A stretch of DNA of 5,061 nucleotides, taken from Desulfobacterales bacterium (lineage in GTDB: Bacteria; Desulfobacterota; Desulfobacteria; Desulfobacterales; Desulfosalsimonadaceae). The stretch lies in assembly GCA_007135795.1 (NCBI GenBank), contig SLIE01000473.1, positions 1 to 5,061 on the forward strand, given 5' to 3'. Below the pieces are notes generated by a model. It was given only the letters and a program-made list of their open reading frames with translations, did not search any database and was not told where the DNA came from. The position numbers were made by a program, and so were the translations under genes. The first letter of the stretch is position 1; each line of letters opens with the position of its first letter. Below, in pieces: positions 1 to 5,061 of the stretch.

Positions 1-264
1 CCAACAGACTTCCGAAAATCTTGAAACATCGCTTTCAACCACATGATGCGATATTATCGATTTCATAAGATCGAACCAGAACAGCGAAATCCGGGTCAAC
101 ATTCTTCCCTTTCCAGGAACCGCCTGGCCCATAATGACATCGTAGGCGGATATCCGATCTGTTGCCACAAGAAGCAAGTTATCACCAAGATCATAGATAT
201 CCCTTACCTTGCCCCGTTTAAAAAGGTCAAGATCCGGAATTCGTGTTTCAAAGACAGTAGTCAT
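1..264 (-). CDS. purC: Phosphoribosylaminoimidazole-succinocarboxamide synthase (SAICAR synthetase), N-terminal 88 codons, cut by window edge
   Basis: PurC catalyses ATP-dependent joining of L-aspartate to CAIR to give SAICAR in de novo purine synthesis, in the cytoplasm. The reverse complement reads without a stop from ATG at 264-262 to the window edge. The first 60 residues carry the family's N-terminal signature: GKVRDIYDLGDNLLLVATDR at residues 18-37, SAYDV at 39-43 and PGKG at 50-53, followed by ML. The glycine/lysine-rich GKVRD stretch is part of the ATP-binding region in this family. The start is supported by an AAGGA Shine-Dalgarno sequence a few bases upstream. Full-length enzymes of this type have roughly 290-300 residues, so about 70% of the gene lies outside the window. 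It lies 67 bp downstream of the PilZ gene on the same strand with no terminator seen between them, so read-through is possible, but a functional link is unlikely. Identity is firm; only the partial extent is a limit. Confidence 0.95.
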   Translation of the reverse strand, partial: MTTVFETRIPDLDLFKRGKVRDIYDLGDNLLLVATDRISAYDVIMGQAVPGKGRMLTRISLFWFDLMKSIISHHVVESDVSRFSEVCW

Positions 265-331
265 GATTTTCCTTTCCTCGTTCCATCCCCGGCGGGAAAA
301 CATTGTTTATATTATAATAAGATCACACTTT

Positions 332-706
332 TCAGACATATTTTCTTGTCCCGGTTTGAACCGTTTCCAAAGTATCGATAAACCGCTTGAGTTTTGAATG
401 CAAGTCGAAATCAATCTCGTAAAACTCGACTCCTGATTCGAAACGACCACTATTGCAACGATTACAATATATAATCTTTCCTTTCAGGTCGAATATGTCT
501 TCACCGACCCCAATGGAAATAAATACGATATAGCGGGTTTCGATCGGTTCGTGAGTTTCAACTTTTATACCGGTTTCACTGACATTTAGACTGCGAGCCA
601 TCCCCTGGCTGACTTGTCTGCCATCTGAATCCAGACAGATATAATTCAGTATATGGATTGTATCGTGCCGTGTTCCTTCCCGCCTGTTCTTTTCATTCAT
701 TTGCAT
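332..706 (-). CDS. Single-domain PilZ protein, probable c-di-GMP receptor
   Basis: This 124-residue protein consists almost entirely of one PilZ domain. The two halves of the c-di-GMP binding signature are visible: RxxxR as R9-E-G-T-R13 near the N-terminus, and (D/N)xSxxG as N41-V-S-E-T-G46. A GVEF stretch at 92-95 is the typical conserved strand late in the domain, and residues 102-116 look like the C-terminal helix. There is no signal peptide or membrane segment, so it should be a soluble cytoplasmic effector. PilZ proteins of this size usually relay c-di-GMP levels to motility, pilus or exopolysaccharide machinery by protein contact; the target here is unknown. The ATG at 706-704 is chosen because AGGAG lies 5 bases upstream; an in-frame ATG two codons later is less well spaced. 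It is 214 bp downstream of the DUF4388/CNB gene on the same strand. No clear promoter was found in that gap. Confidence 0.92.
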   Translation of the reverse strand: MQMNEKNRREGTRHDTIHILNYICLDSDGRQVSQGMARSLNVSETGIKVETHEPIETRYIVFISIGVGEDIFDLKGKIIYCNRCNSGRFESGVEFYEIDFDLHSKLKRFIDTLETVQTGTRKYV

Positions 707-920
707 TGTTTCTCCTGCTGATGACAGAACATCTTCTCGCCGGACCTGGGTTCATTCAACCGTGACGTTCTCCGATGACAGCCTAAACGCATGGGTGACA
801 TAAGTTTACGCTGAGCAAGCGAAAACCTGATTTTTACCTGCAGTGCTGTATTGTAAACTGACATTGCAACGACACACCACTTATCAAAAAAATACAATTA
901 AATTACGAAACAAACAAATA

Positions 921-2108
921 CTATACCTTCTTTTTACATGTCAGGTCAACAACGCGACCTGTTGTCACGGAGATACTGGTGGACATATATTCGATCATAT
1001 TTTTAAACGTTTGAGATAATTGATCATATTCTTTTTTTACTTTTTTCAGGTCAAAGCATTCAGTCGTAAGATTCTTTGAGGCATAAACACTGGCTGAGTA
1101 TGGTTCGTGGGGTGTGTTCAAAAAAGGAATGGGTCCTGCAAAATCACCAGCGGTAAGCGTGCAAAGGTGAATATCACCGCCTTTTGCATGTCGGATTACA
1201 TGCGCCTCGCCGGAAGTGACCCGAAAACACGTATCTTCATTTTTATCTTGTGAAGTCAGCGGCTTCATGTTCTTGTGCCCGGTATTTATAATGTTGCAAT
1301 CTAAAACCGTTCTTGCACATAAGTCTGTAACCTGACGCAGGCGCTTATCAATCGATATCAGTATGCTTTGCAAATCATCGGTCATTGCGGCATACTCTCG
1401 CGAAATCAACTCCGAGTCCAGAACACCAAGTTGCACATTGCCGATGGCCTTAACCGTGGCACTCCTTACATTCCCCTCTCGCAGAAAAGATACGATACTG
1501 CCAATATACGCGCCATCCGTCAGTTGAACAATTGGCGCCTCCCCTTCCGGCAAGATCCGGATAACTTCCATTTTTCCGGATAATATCACCCAAAACCAGT
1601 TACCGAATTTATCCTGTGCAACAATATCGGTACCATCCGAGAACTCTTCTTCATCCACAACGTAAACGTAATCGATTATCGGGCCTTTAATTATCGGCAA
1701 ATCTTTTTTGCGACCGCCTCTTCCTTTTCTGACTTCTCTCCTTGTTTTCCTGGGCGTCGATACAGGGATTATTTCAGGGATAAGGCCATCATCAATCATC
1801 CGCAAGCCATCCAGAATAATTTCCATCCGCCCTTTTTTAATTACGGTATCACATGTCAGGTCTTCCTGGACAAATTCAAAATCGGCACGGGTCCATCCGA
1901 AAAAACCGTACAAGGCATCCGCGCCCTTGGCAGACCCGCATCGGGCATTGATCGGGTTGCCATCTTTAAGATAAATATAACCGGAGTCTTTAACCCCTTC
2001 ACAAACAAGTTTGATGGTACCCGTGCTGCCGCCGCTGCCAAGTTGCTGCAACAGTTCTCCCAGTTCAATAAACGCAAGACTTCCTTTTAATACAACGTTT
2101 CCTGTCAT
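921..2108 (-). CDS. DUF4388 (PatA-like N-terminal) protein with two cyclic-nucleotide-binding-fold domains
   Basis: This is a 395-residue soluble protein in three parts. Residues 1-105 match the DUF4388/PatA N-terminal type: GxLxxxxLxELLQ near residues 9-21, then STGTIKL at 28-34, YIYLKDGNPINA at 44-55 and ALYGFFGW at 65-72. A strongly basic linker follows (about 119-136, rich in R and K). Residues about 150-240 resemble a cyclic-nucleotide-binding domain: FWVILSGKMEV at 172-182, then GAYIGSIVSFL at 199-209 with R215-SATV. A helix at about 240-263 leads to a second, weaker CNB-like unit at about 293-385 (FRVTSGEAHV, then AGDFAGPIPFL). The ligand-binding cassette is degenerate: the usual FGE is IGS in the first unit and AGP in the second, and only the first keeps the arginine. 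It may bind an unusual nucleotide or none. No DNA-binding helix-turn-helix is seen. The gene starts 4 bp after the mglA-like stop, so the two are almost certainly co-transcribed and probably translationally coupled. Confidence 0.85.
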   Translation of the reverse strand: MTGNVVLKGSLAFIELGELLQQLGSGGSTGTIKLVCEGVKDSGYIYLKDGNPINARCGSAKGADALYGFFGWTRADFEFVQEDLTCDTVIKKGRMEIILDGLRMIDDGLIPEIIPVSTPRKTRREVRKGRGGRKKDLPIIKGPIIDYVYVVDEEEFSDGTDIVAQDKFGNWFWVILSGKMEVIRILPEGEAPIVQLTDGAYIGSIVSFLREGNVRSATVKAIGNVQLGVLDSELISREYAAMTDDLQSILISIDKRLRQVTDLCARTVLDCNIINTGHKNMKPLTSQDKNEDTCFRVTSGEAHVIRHAKGGDIHLCTLTAGDFAGPIPFLNTPHEPYSASVYASKNLTTECFDLKKVKKEYDQLSQTFKNMIEYMSTSISVTTGRVVDLTCKKKV

Positions 2109-2112
2109 ATGG

Positions 2113-2730
2113 TTAATCCTGTGCCCACTTGAATTTTCGATGAAGATCCCGCAAAGTCATCTGCATACAGGTTGTGATGGTATCTTTCACACCTTCACCG
2201 GTAACTGCGCTTGCTTTAAAATACGGGGCTTTCAATTGCCGGTTCAACTCTTTATCCATTTGATCGACAGACATCAAGGGCAACCCTTCGTTCTGCAAAT
2301 CCCGCTTATTGAACTGAAGGACCAGCGGTATCTTGTTGATGCGAAGACCCATCTTTTTGAGATTTTCATGAAGATCTTTCAGGGAAAACATGTTTTTTTC
2401 GCGTCTAATTGCAAGCGAATCAGCAACAAATACAACTCCGTCAACCCCGCGAAGAACCATTTCCCTGGTGGAACGATACTTTACCTGACCAGGGACGGTG
2501 AAAAGCTGCACATTGACACTGCATCCCCTGATTTTGCCCAACCCGATGGGGAGAAAGTCAAAAAACAGCGTCCGGTCGCCATGGGTATCGATCGAGATCA
2601 TTTCCCCAGTCACTTCTTTTTTGAAGGTATCATGGATATGCTGCAAATTACTGGTTTTCCCGCAACGACCCGGGCCGTAATAAACAATTTTACAATCGAT
2701 CCGACGGTCTTTCAAATTAATAGTGGCCAT
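2113..2730 (-). CDS. mglA-like: MglA-like Ras-family small GTPase
   Basis: This 205-residue cytoplasmic GTPase belongs to the MglA group, which sets cell polarity and switches motility machinery in Myxococcus and relatives. All nucleotide-binding motifs are present: P-loop GPGRCGKT at 19-26, switch I region DRTLFFDFLP at 52-61, switch II start TVPGQ at 78-82 (the Ras DTAGQ equivalent), NKRD guanine specificity at 141-144 and SA at 174-175. Arg53 and Gln82, the residues known as catalytic in M. xanthus MglA, are at the same numbers here, so it should be a competent hydrolase. Length is close to the family's (about 195), with a slightly longer charged C-terminus. The ATG at 2730-2728 has only a weak GGGG upstream as ribosome site; the aligned N-terminus supports this start. 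It is the first gene of a two-gene unit with the DUF4388/CNB protein. No MglB (Roadblock) gene is adjacent. An inverted-repeat element starts 36 bp upstream of the start codon. Orthology to MglA itself, as opposed to a paralogue, cannot be settled here. Confidence 0.93.
   Translation of the reverse strand: MATINLKDRRIDCKIVYYGPGRCGKTSNLQHIHDTFKKEVTGEMISIDTHGDRTLFFDFLPIGLGKIRGCSVNVQLFTVPGQVKYRSTREMVLRGVDGVVFVADSLAIRREKNMFSLKDLHENLKKMGLRINKIPLVLQFNKRDLQNEGLPLMSVDQMDKELNRQLKAPYFKASAVTGEGVKDTITTCMQMTLRDLHRKFKWAQD
2117..2120 (-). promoter_or_regulatory. Ribosome binding site of the DUF4388/CNB gene, inside the end of the mglA-like gene
   Basis: AGGA on the minus strand lies 8 bases before the ATG at 2108-2106. 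It overlaps the last codons of the mglA-like gene (its stop TAA is at 2115-2113), which supports the chosen start and points to coupled translation. Confidence 0.7.
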
Positions 2731-2765
2731 TCAATGAAACCCCGCTATTTGGACAACTTAATTTA

Positions 2766-2902
2766 GATGGCTAAGCTAAAAGTCCCATCTACTTTGTCGA
2801 TGTAACATTTCTCGGAATCAAATCACTACCCCTTGCGTATGGAACTTCAGCTTACCATCTTCACCAATTTTGTGACCTTTATGAGTGCATCAATGTTGAC
2901 GA
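2766..2902. repeat. Diverged intergenic inverted-repeat element, copy A
   Basis: The left arm GATGGCTAAGCTAAAAGTCC (2766-2785) is matched in inverse by GGAACTTCAGCTTACCATC (2841-2859), with small gaps, so the 94-bp core can fold into a hairpin. The sequence then runs on through TTTTGTGACCTTTATGAG and CATCAATG to TTGACGA. The same blocks occur in the same order at 4301-4476 (copy B): CATCTACTT, CTCGGAAT, AAATCACTAC, TTGTGAC, CATCAA and TTGACGA. Copy A is shorter by some tens of bases in its middle. It is non-coding and looks like an old, decayed member of a dispersed palindromic family. From memory, similar GATGAACTCGTAAAAAGTC-type repeats are common between genes in Desulfobacterota; this was not checked. 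Confidence 0.7.
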
Positions 2903-3027
2903 CACTTAAGAGTCCAATATTTGCTTAACGCGCAATCCCTCAGAATTTCATGTACACATAAGGATCTGAGCTCTCATGGATTGCACAACCTAAATCTTGA
3001 GTTTTTTTAAAAAGACGTTTGATCGCC

Positions 3028-3046
3028 ACTTTGTATGAGTTCATCA
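3028..3046. repeat. Fragment resembling the right end of the intergenic repeat
   Basis: TTTGTATGAGTTCATCAA here matches TTTTTACGAGTTCATCAA at 4446-4463 in 15 of 18 positions and lies in the same orientation. The rest of the element is not recognisable around it. It could be a remnant of a third copy or a chance match helped by low complexity. Confidence 0.4.
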
Positions 3047-3062
3047 ATTTTAGATTTAGATT

Positions 3063-3977
3063 CTAATCTGTTATGATATTAATTATTTTCAAAGTGATAC
3101 TGGTATCTCCCTGTTGAACCCCAAAATCAATTTTTCGAATTCGTTGCACATACAATGTGGCTAATGATATTGATCTTAGCGAACGCAAACCTACGTTATG
3201 GATAATATCCCCTGTTTTTAAATACTGTGAAACGCTTGTTTCACTTTCAGGGACAAGAACGTTGATTCGCGTGCCATGCTGAAAAGAGACTCCCAATTTA
3301 ACTTTCCGGAGGTTGGTTGTCGTTTCATCCGGCACTTCGAAATAAACTGCGCTTATGTCTAAGGCATGATCTTCTTTGATTTCCGATTCCGGCTCAATTG
3401 CAGCTGTTTTTTCCAAATGATCGCTTACGGGTTTTGTTTTCAATAGATCCTGCAAGTATTTTACCAGGTAGTTTTTGTCCTCTATGGAAAAGCGATGATC
3501 AGCTTCCCATTTTTGTATAATCCGAAGCATTTCCATTTCAGTTTTATATTCAAGGCCATATTCAAGCATTTTTTTTGCCGCGTGCATCCGTAAATGGTCA
3601 TAATCAAAGAGACTTTCAAACACCTGCGATGCAGCAGCATATTGACCGAAACGGGCAAGGACGATTGCCTCACCCAGGGAAGCAGATCCCATTACTTCAG
3701 GATCATCGATTGAAAACATACTTCTCATCAGATTACGTGCTTTTTCTGATACGACGGGCATGGTGGGACTTTCATTGTATGAATTGATCTGCTCGTCTAT
3801 ATATTTGATTTTTATAGAAAGTTTTTCCAATAGTGATGCTTTGTGCCTGATCTTTTCAGTTTTTAGAATAATTTTTTCAATTTTCCGATACTGTTGCAGG
3901 GTTTCATCCAGAAGACCCTGCTTCCTGTATAGTTCAGCCTCCTTGAACATGTTTAGGATCTTATCGCTGGAACTCAC
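3063..3977 (-). CDS. TPR-type protein with an unrecognised C-terminal domain
   Basis: This 304-residue protein belongs to no family I can name. Residues 7-40 form a clear TPR-like helix pair (FKEAELYRKQGLLDETLQQY), followed by a charged helical stretch to about 65. Residues 100-145 (LGEAIVLARFGQYAAASQVF and onward) look like a second TPR-like unit, and 146-180 is again helical. An acidic, low-order linker at about 185-205 leads to a strand-rich domain of about 100 residues (205-304) with no motif I recognise. There is no signal peptide or membrane segment, so it is likely a cytoplasmic adaptor. The start is GTG at 3977-3975; an AAGGAG site 6 bases upstream decides it, and the next in-frame ATG (codon 10) has no comparable site. 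It lies 332 bp upstream of the mglA-like gene on the same strand. TPR proteins are known MglA partners in Bdellovibrio, so a link is plausible but inferred. A MITE-like palindrome sits 44 bp upstream of the start. Confidence 0.8.
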   Translation of the reverse strand: MSSSDKILNMFKEAELYRKQGLLDETLQQYRKIEKIILKTEKIRHKASLLEKLSIKIKYIDEQINSYNESPTMPVVSEKARNLMRSMFSIDDPEVMGSASLGEAIVLARFGQYAAASQVFESLFDYDHLRMHAAKKMLEYGLEYKTEMEMLRIIQKWEADHRFSIEDKNYLVKYLQDLLKTKPVSDHLEKTAAIEPESEIKEDHALDISAVYFEVPDETTTNLRKVKLGVSFQHGTRINVLVPESETSVSQYLKTGDIIHNVGLRSLRSISLATLYVQRIRKIDFGVQQGDTSITLKIINIITD

Positions 3978-3983
3978 TTTTTA

Positions 3984-3989
3984 CTCCTT
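3984..3989 (-). promoter_or_regulatory. Strong ribosome binding site that fixes a GTG start
   Basis: AAGGAG on the minus strand is 6 bases ahead of the GTG at 3977-3975. It is the best Shine-Dalgarno match in the window and is the reason for choosing GTG over the downstream ATG at codon 10. Confidence 0.85.
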
Positions 3990-4021
3990 GAATGGATTAT
4001 CCGGAAAGCGATACCCGTAAA

Positions 4022-4166
4022 TAGTGCCTGAACGAAAACCGTCTTTTTCGCCAATCTCTGCGTCCGGCTCAAATTTTAATCCTCAAAATACGTCCAGTAT
4101 TCCTGCGGTTAGAATTTTCGCCGTCCTTGACCTTGACGAAAAATCCTGGTTTTCGTTCGGGCACTA
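4022..4166. mobile_element. 145-bp palindromic MITE-like element, complete copy
   Basis: The ends TAGTGCCTGAACGAAAACC (4022-4040) and GGTTTTCGTTCGGGCACTA (4148-4166) are inverted repeats of 19 bp with one mismatch. The whole element is symmetric about base 4094: AATAC (4087-4091) and GTATT (4097-4101) close an apical loop GTCCA, AAATTTTAA (4071-4079) pairs with 4109-4117, CGGC (4065-4068) pairs with GCCG (4120-4123), and TTTTTCG (4044-4050) pairs with CGAAAAA (4137-4143) with a one-base offset. There is no coding sequence. TA at both ends fits insertion at TA by an IS630/Tc1-mariner type transposase acting in trans, although the TA pair could also simply be part of the repeat. A second copy starts at 4946 with 115 of 116 bases identical. 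It sits 44 bp ahead of the TPR gene. Confidence 0.85.
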
Positions 4167-4209
4167 AATAGTTAATTCAGGCAATCTGTACGAAAAAATT
4201 CAATGAAAT

Positions 4210-4238
4210 ATTAACAAGAAACCATCAAGACTGGTCAA
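4210..4238 (-). promoter_or_regulatory. Possible sigma-70 promoter for the TPR gene, upstream of the MITE
   Basis: On the minus strand TTGACC (4238-4233) and GTTAAT (4215-4210) are separated by 17 bp, matching the consensus at 5 of 6 and 4 of 6 positions. If used, the transcript would have a leader of roughly 225 bases that includes the whole 145-bp palindrome at 4022-4166. AT-rich DNA yields such matches by chance, so support is weak. Confidence 0.3.
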
Positions 4239-4300
4239 GATGCGAACAGGTCGCCTTACTTTTATATCAATAAACGATTGATTTTCAGGGATGCCAAAGC

Positions 4301-4476
4301 TTTATGGTGTCGTAAAAATCTCATCTACTTCGCTGTAGCGATCCTTCATCCGCTCGGAATACTATATGTATGCCGTTGCGGATAAAAAATCACTACGCCT
4401 ATTATATGAACCTTTTAACTTAGCCATCATTACAAACTTTGTGACTTTTTACGAGTTCATCAAGGCTTGTTGACGA
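4301..4476. repeat. Diverged intergenic inverted-repeat element, copy B
   Basis: The left end (4301-4318, with TCGTAAAAA) is the inverse of the right end TTTTTACGAGTTCATCAA (4446-4463) at 14 of 18 positions. An inner block GAACCTTTTAACTTAGCCAT (from 4408) is the reverse complement of the left arm of copy A (2766-2785) with few differences, showing that both belong to one palindromic family. Shared blocks with copy A in the same order and orientation include CATCTACTT, CTCGGAAT, AAATCACTAC and TTGACGA. It is non-coding and looks like an older family than the 145-bp MITE, since its copies differ widely. Confidence 0.75.
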
Positions 4477-4805
4477 TTGATAGCAATGTAATGTCGAGAT
4501 ATCTGCTTCATAATCATTGCCTGCCAGGGCAAAAAAGATACGAAGAAAAGTAATTATTCAGGTAATAAGCAAAGAAAGCATGAAAGGGATTTTGTTGTAC
4601 TCCTTAATGGATACTAAAATAAGATAAAAAAACAGATTATCTATGAAGTTTGTCTTGAGCGTTCAGTATACATCGTCGGTTGTCAGAGTATTATGACATA
4701 CTAAGTAATTAATTATCTAAAAGAGAGGGTAATGTCAAGAAATTGTCACTTATTATATATTTCGAACTTACTATAAATATCAGATAATAAGATTACGAAA
4801 CTTTA

Positions 4806-4855
4806 CCACGGAAAGTACAGAGAAAAAATGACTTTGGATCTCTGTGCTTTCGTGG
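4806..4855. repeat. Short hairpin repeat (CCACGGAAAG... type)
   Basis: CCACGGAAAGTACAGAG (4806-4822) and CTCTGTGCTTTCGTGG (4840-4855) pair over 16 positions, one of them a G-T wobble, with one bulged base and a 17-base loop. There is no U-tract on either side, so it is not an intrinsic terminator. The CCACGGAAAG/CTTTCGTGG pattern resembles a dispersed palindromic repeat seen between genes in several environmental bacterial groups; that comparison is from memory. Confidence 0.7.
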
Positions 4856-4945
4856 CTTATCTTATCGATGGTAATACCCCAAATAACAGATTCATACCAA
4901 TGGTCAAACCCGGAGGATATTCTTTAAGTCTTTAAAGCAATTAGT

Positions 4946-5061
4946 TAGTGCCTGAACGAAAACCGTCTTTTTCGCCAATCTCTGCGTCCGGCTCAAATTT
5001 TAATCCTCAAAATACGTCCAGTATTCCTGCGGTTAAAATTTTCGCCGTCCTTGACCTTGAC
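4946..5061. mobile_element. 145-bp palindromic MITE-like element, second copy, cut by window edge
   Basis: These 116 bases equal 4022-4137 of the complete copy except for one base (A at 5036 where the other has G at 4112). The orientation is the same and the element again begins with TA. The right inverted repeat lies beyond the window. The near identity suggests recent spread or gene conversion. Confidence 0.88.

Larger units (their letters stand above)
2731..3062. other. Gene-free stretch between the TPR gene and the mglA-like gene
   Basis: No credible coding sequence is seen in these 332 bp on either strand. The stretch holds one diverged inverted-repeat element (2766-2902) and a fragment resembling the end of that element (3028-3046). 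No strong intrinsic terminator follows the TPR gene, and no convincing sigma-70 promoter was found ahead of the mglA-like gene, although one must lie here if the two units are transcribed separately. Confidence 0.7.
4167..4945. other. Gene-free AT-rich stretch between two MITE copies
   Basis: No reading frame here resembles a gene on either strand and no tRNA or other RNA gene is recognised. The recognisable contents are a possible promoter near 4210-4238, the degenerate inverted-repeat element at 4301-4476 and the short hairpin repeat at 4806-4855. The part from about 4540 to 4800 is AT-rich and shows nothing I can name apart from a minor TGTCA/TGACA inverted repeat at 4681-4698. Confidence 0.7.

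Noticed and set aside
311..316. A perfect TATAAT on the minus strand between the PilZ gene and purC
   Set aside because: No -35 element is found at 16-18 bp, and the sequence is AT-rich; it may still serve, but the support is too thin to list.
43..381. A 112-codon plus-strand frame at the left end
   Set aside because: It overlaps purC in antisense; the minus strand carries the clear PurC signature.
855..880. A sigma-54 type promoter (GG...TTGCA) upstream of the PilZ gene on the minus strand
   Set aside because: The GG and GC elements are 9 bases apart where the -24/-12 promoter needs 10, and the -24 part otherwise matches poorly.
697..897. A 66-codon minus-strand frame starting with TTG between the PilZ and DUF4388/CNB genes
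   Set aside because: It has no ribosome site, a rare start, no recognisable protein character, and runs into the start of the well-supported PilZ gene.
2011..2766. A 251-codon plus-strand open frame opposite the mglA-like gene
   Set aside because: It is the antisense shadow of the GTPase, whose motifs are complete and unambiguous on the minus strand.
4806..4855. The hairpin as a transcription terminator
   Set aside because: There is no U-tract after the stem on either strand and no gene ends next to it.
4022..5061. The two repeated units as a CRISPR array
   Set aside because: There are only two copies, each 145 bp and palindromic, 924 bp apart, with no short regular spacers and no cas genes.

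Overview
The window looks like chromosomal DNA from a member of the Desulfobacterota (the former Deltaproteobacteria), probably a Desulfobacterales relative. The main reasons are an MglA-type Ras-like GTPase beside a DUF4388/cyclic-nucleotide-binding-fold protein and a TPR protein, a nearby PilZ protein, and intergenic DNA full of inverted-repeat elements. The lineage is an inference from gene content and style; there is no rRNA or other phylogenetic marker. All five genes recognised here lie on the minus strand, so the transcription order runs from high to low coordinates.

Layout, in transcription order. 5061-3978 is gene-free DNA. It holds two near-identical 145-bp palindromic MITE-like elements (4022-4166, and 4946 onward, cut by the window edge), an older degenerate inverted-repeat element (4301-4476) and a short hairpin repeat (4806-4855). 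At 3977-3063 is a GTG-started gene for a TPR-type protein with an unrecognised C-terminal domain. A 332-bp gap (3062-2731) carries a second diverged copy of the degenerate repeat. Then comes a tight two-gene unit: an MglA-like GTPase (2730-2113) followed 4 bp later by a DUF4388 plus double CNB-fold protein (2108-921). After a 214-bp gap come a single-domain PilZ protein (706-332) and, 67 bp further on, the first 88 codons of purC (264-1), which runs off the left edge of the window.

How the genes may work together: MglA GTPases set cell polarity and switch motility machinery, PilZ domains read c-di-GMP, and CNB folds read cyclic nucleotides or serve as degenerate interaction modules. The cluster therefore looks like a small regulatory module in which a nucleotide-messenger sensor acts with a polarity GTPase, with TPR and PilZ proteins as possible partners. 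No MglB/Roadblock GAP gene is visible, and the DUF4388-CNB protein occupies the place where a partner might be expected. purC is a housekeeping purine gene and is probably unrelated in function.

The most distinctive non-coding signal is the 145-bp element. It is symmetric about a single centre, ends in TA at both sides, and its two copies differ at one base in 116, a change that keeps the hairpin pairing. This suggests recent spread and selection or mechanism acting on the folded form.
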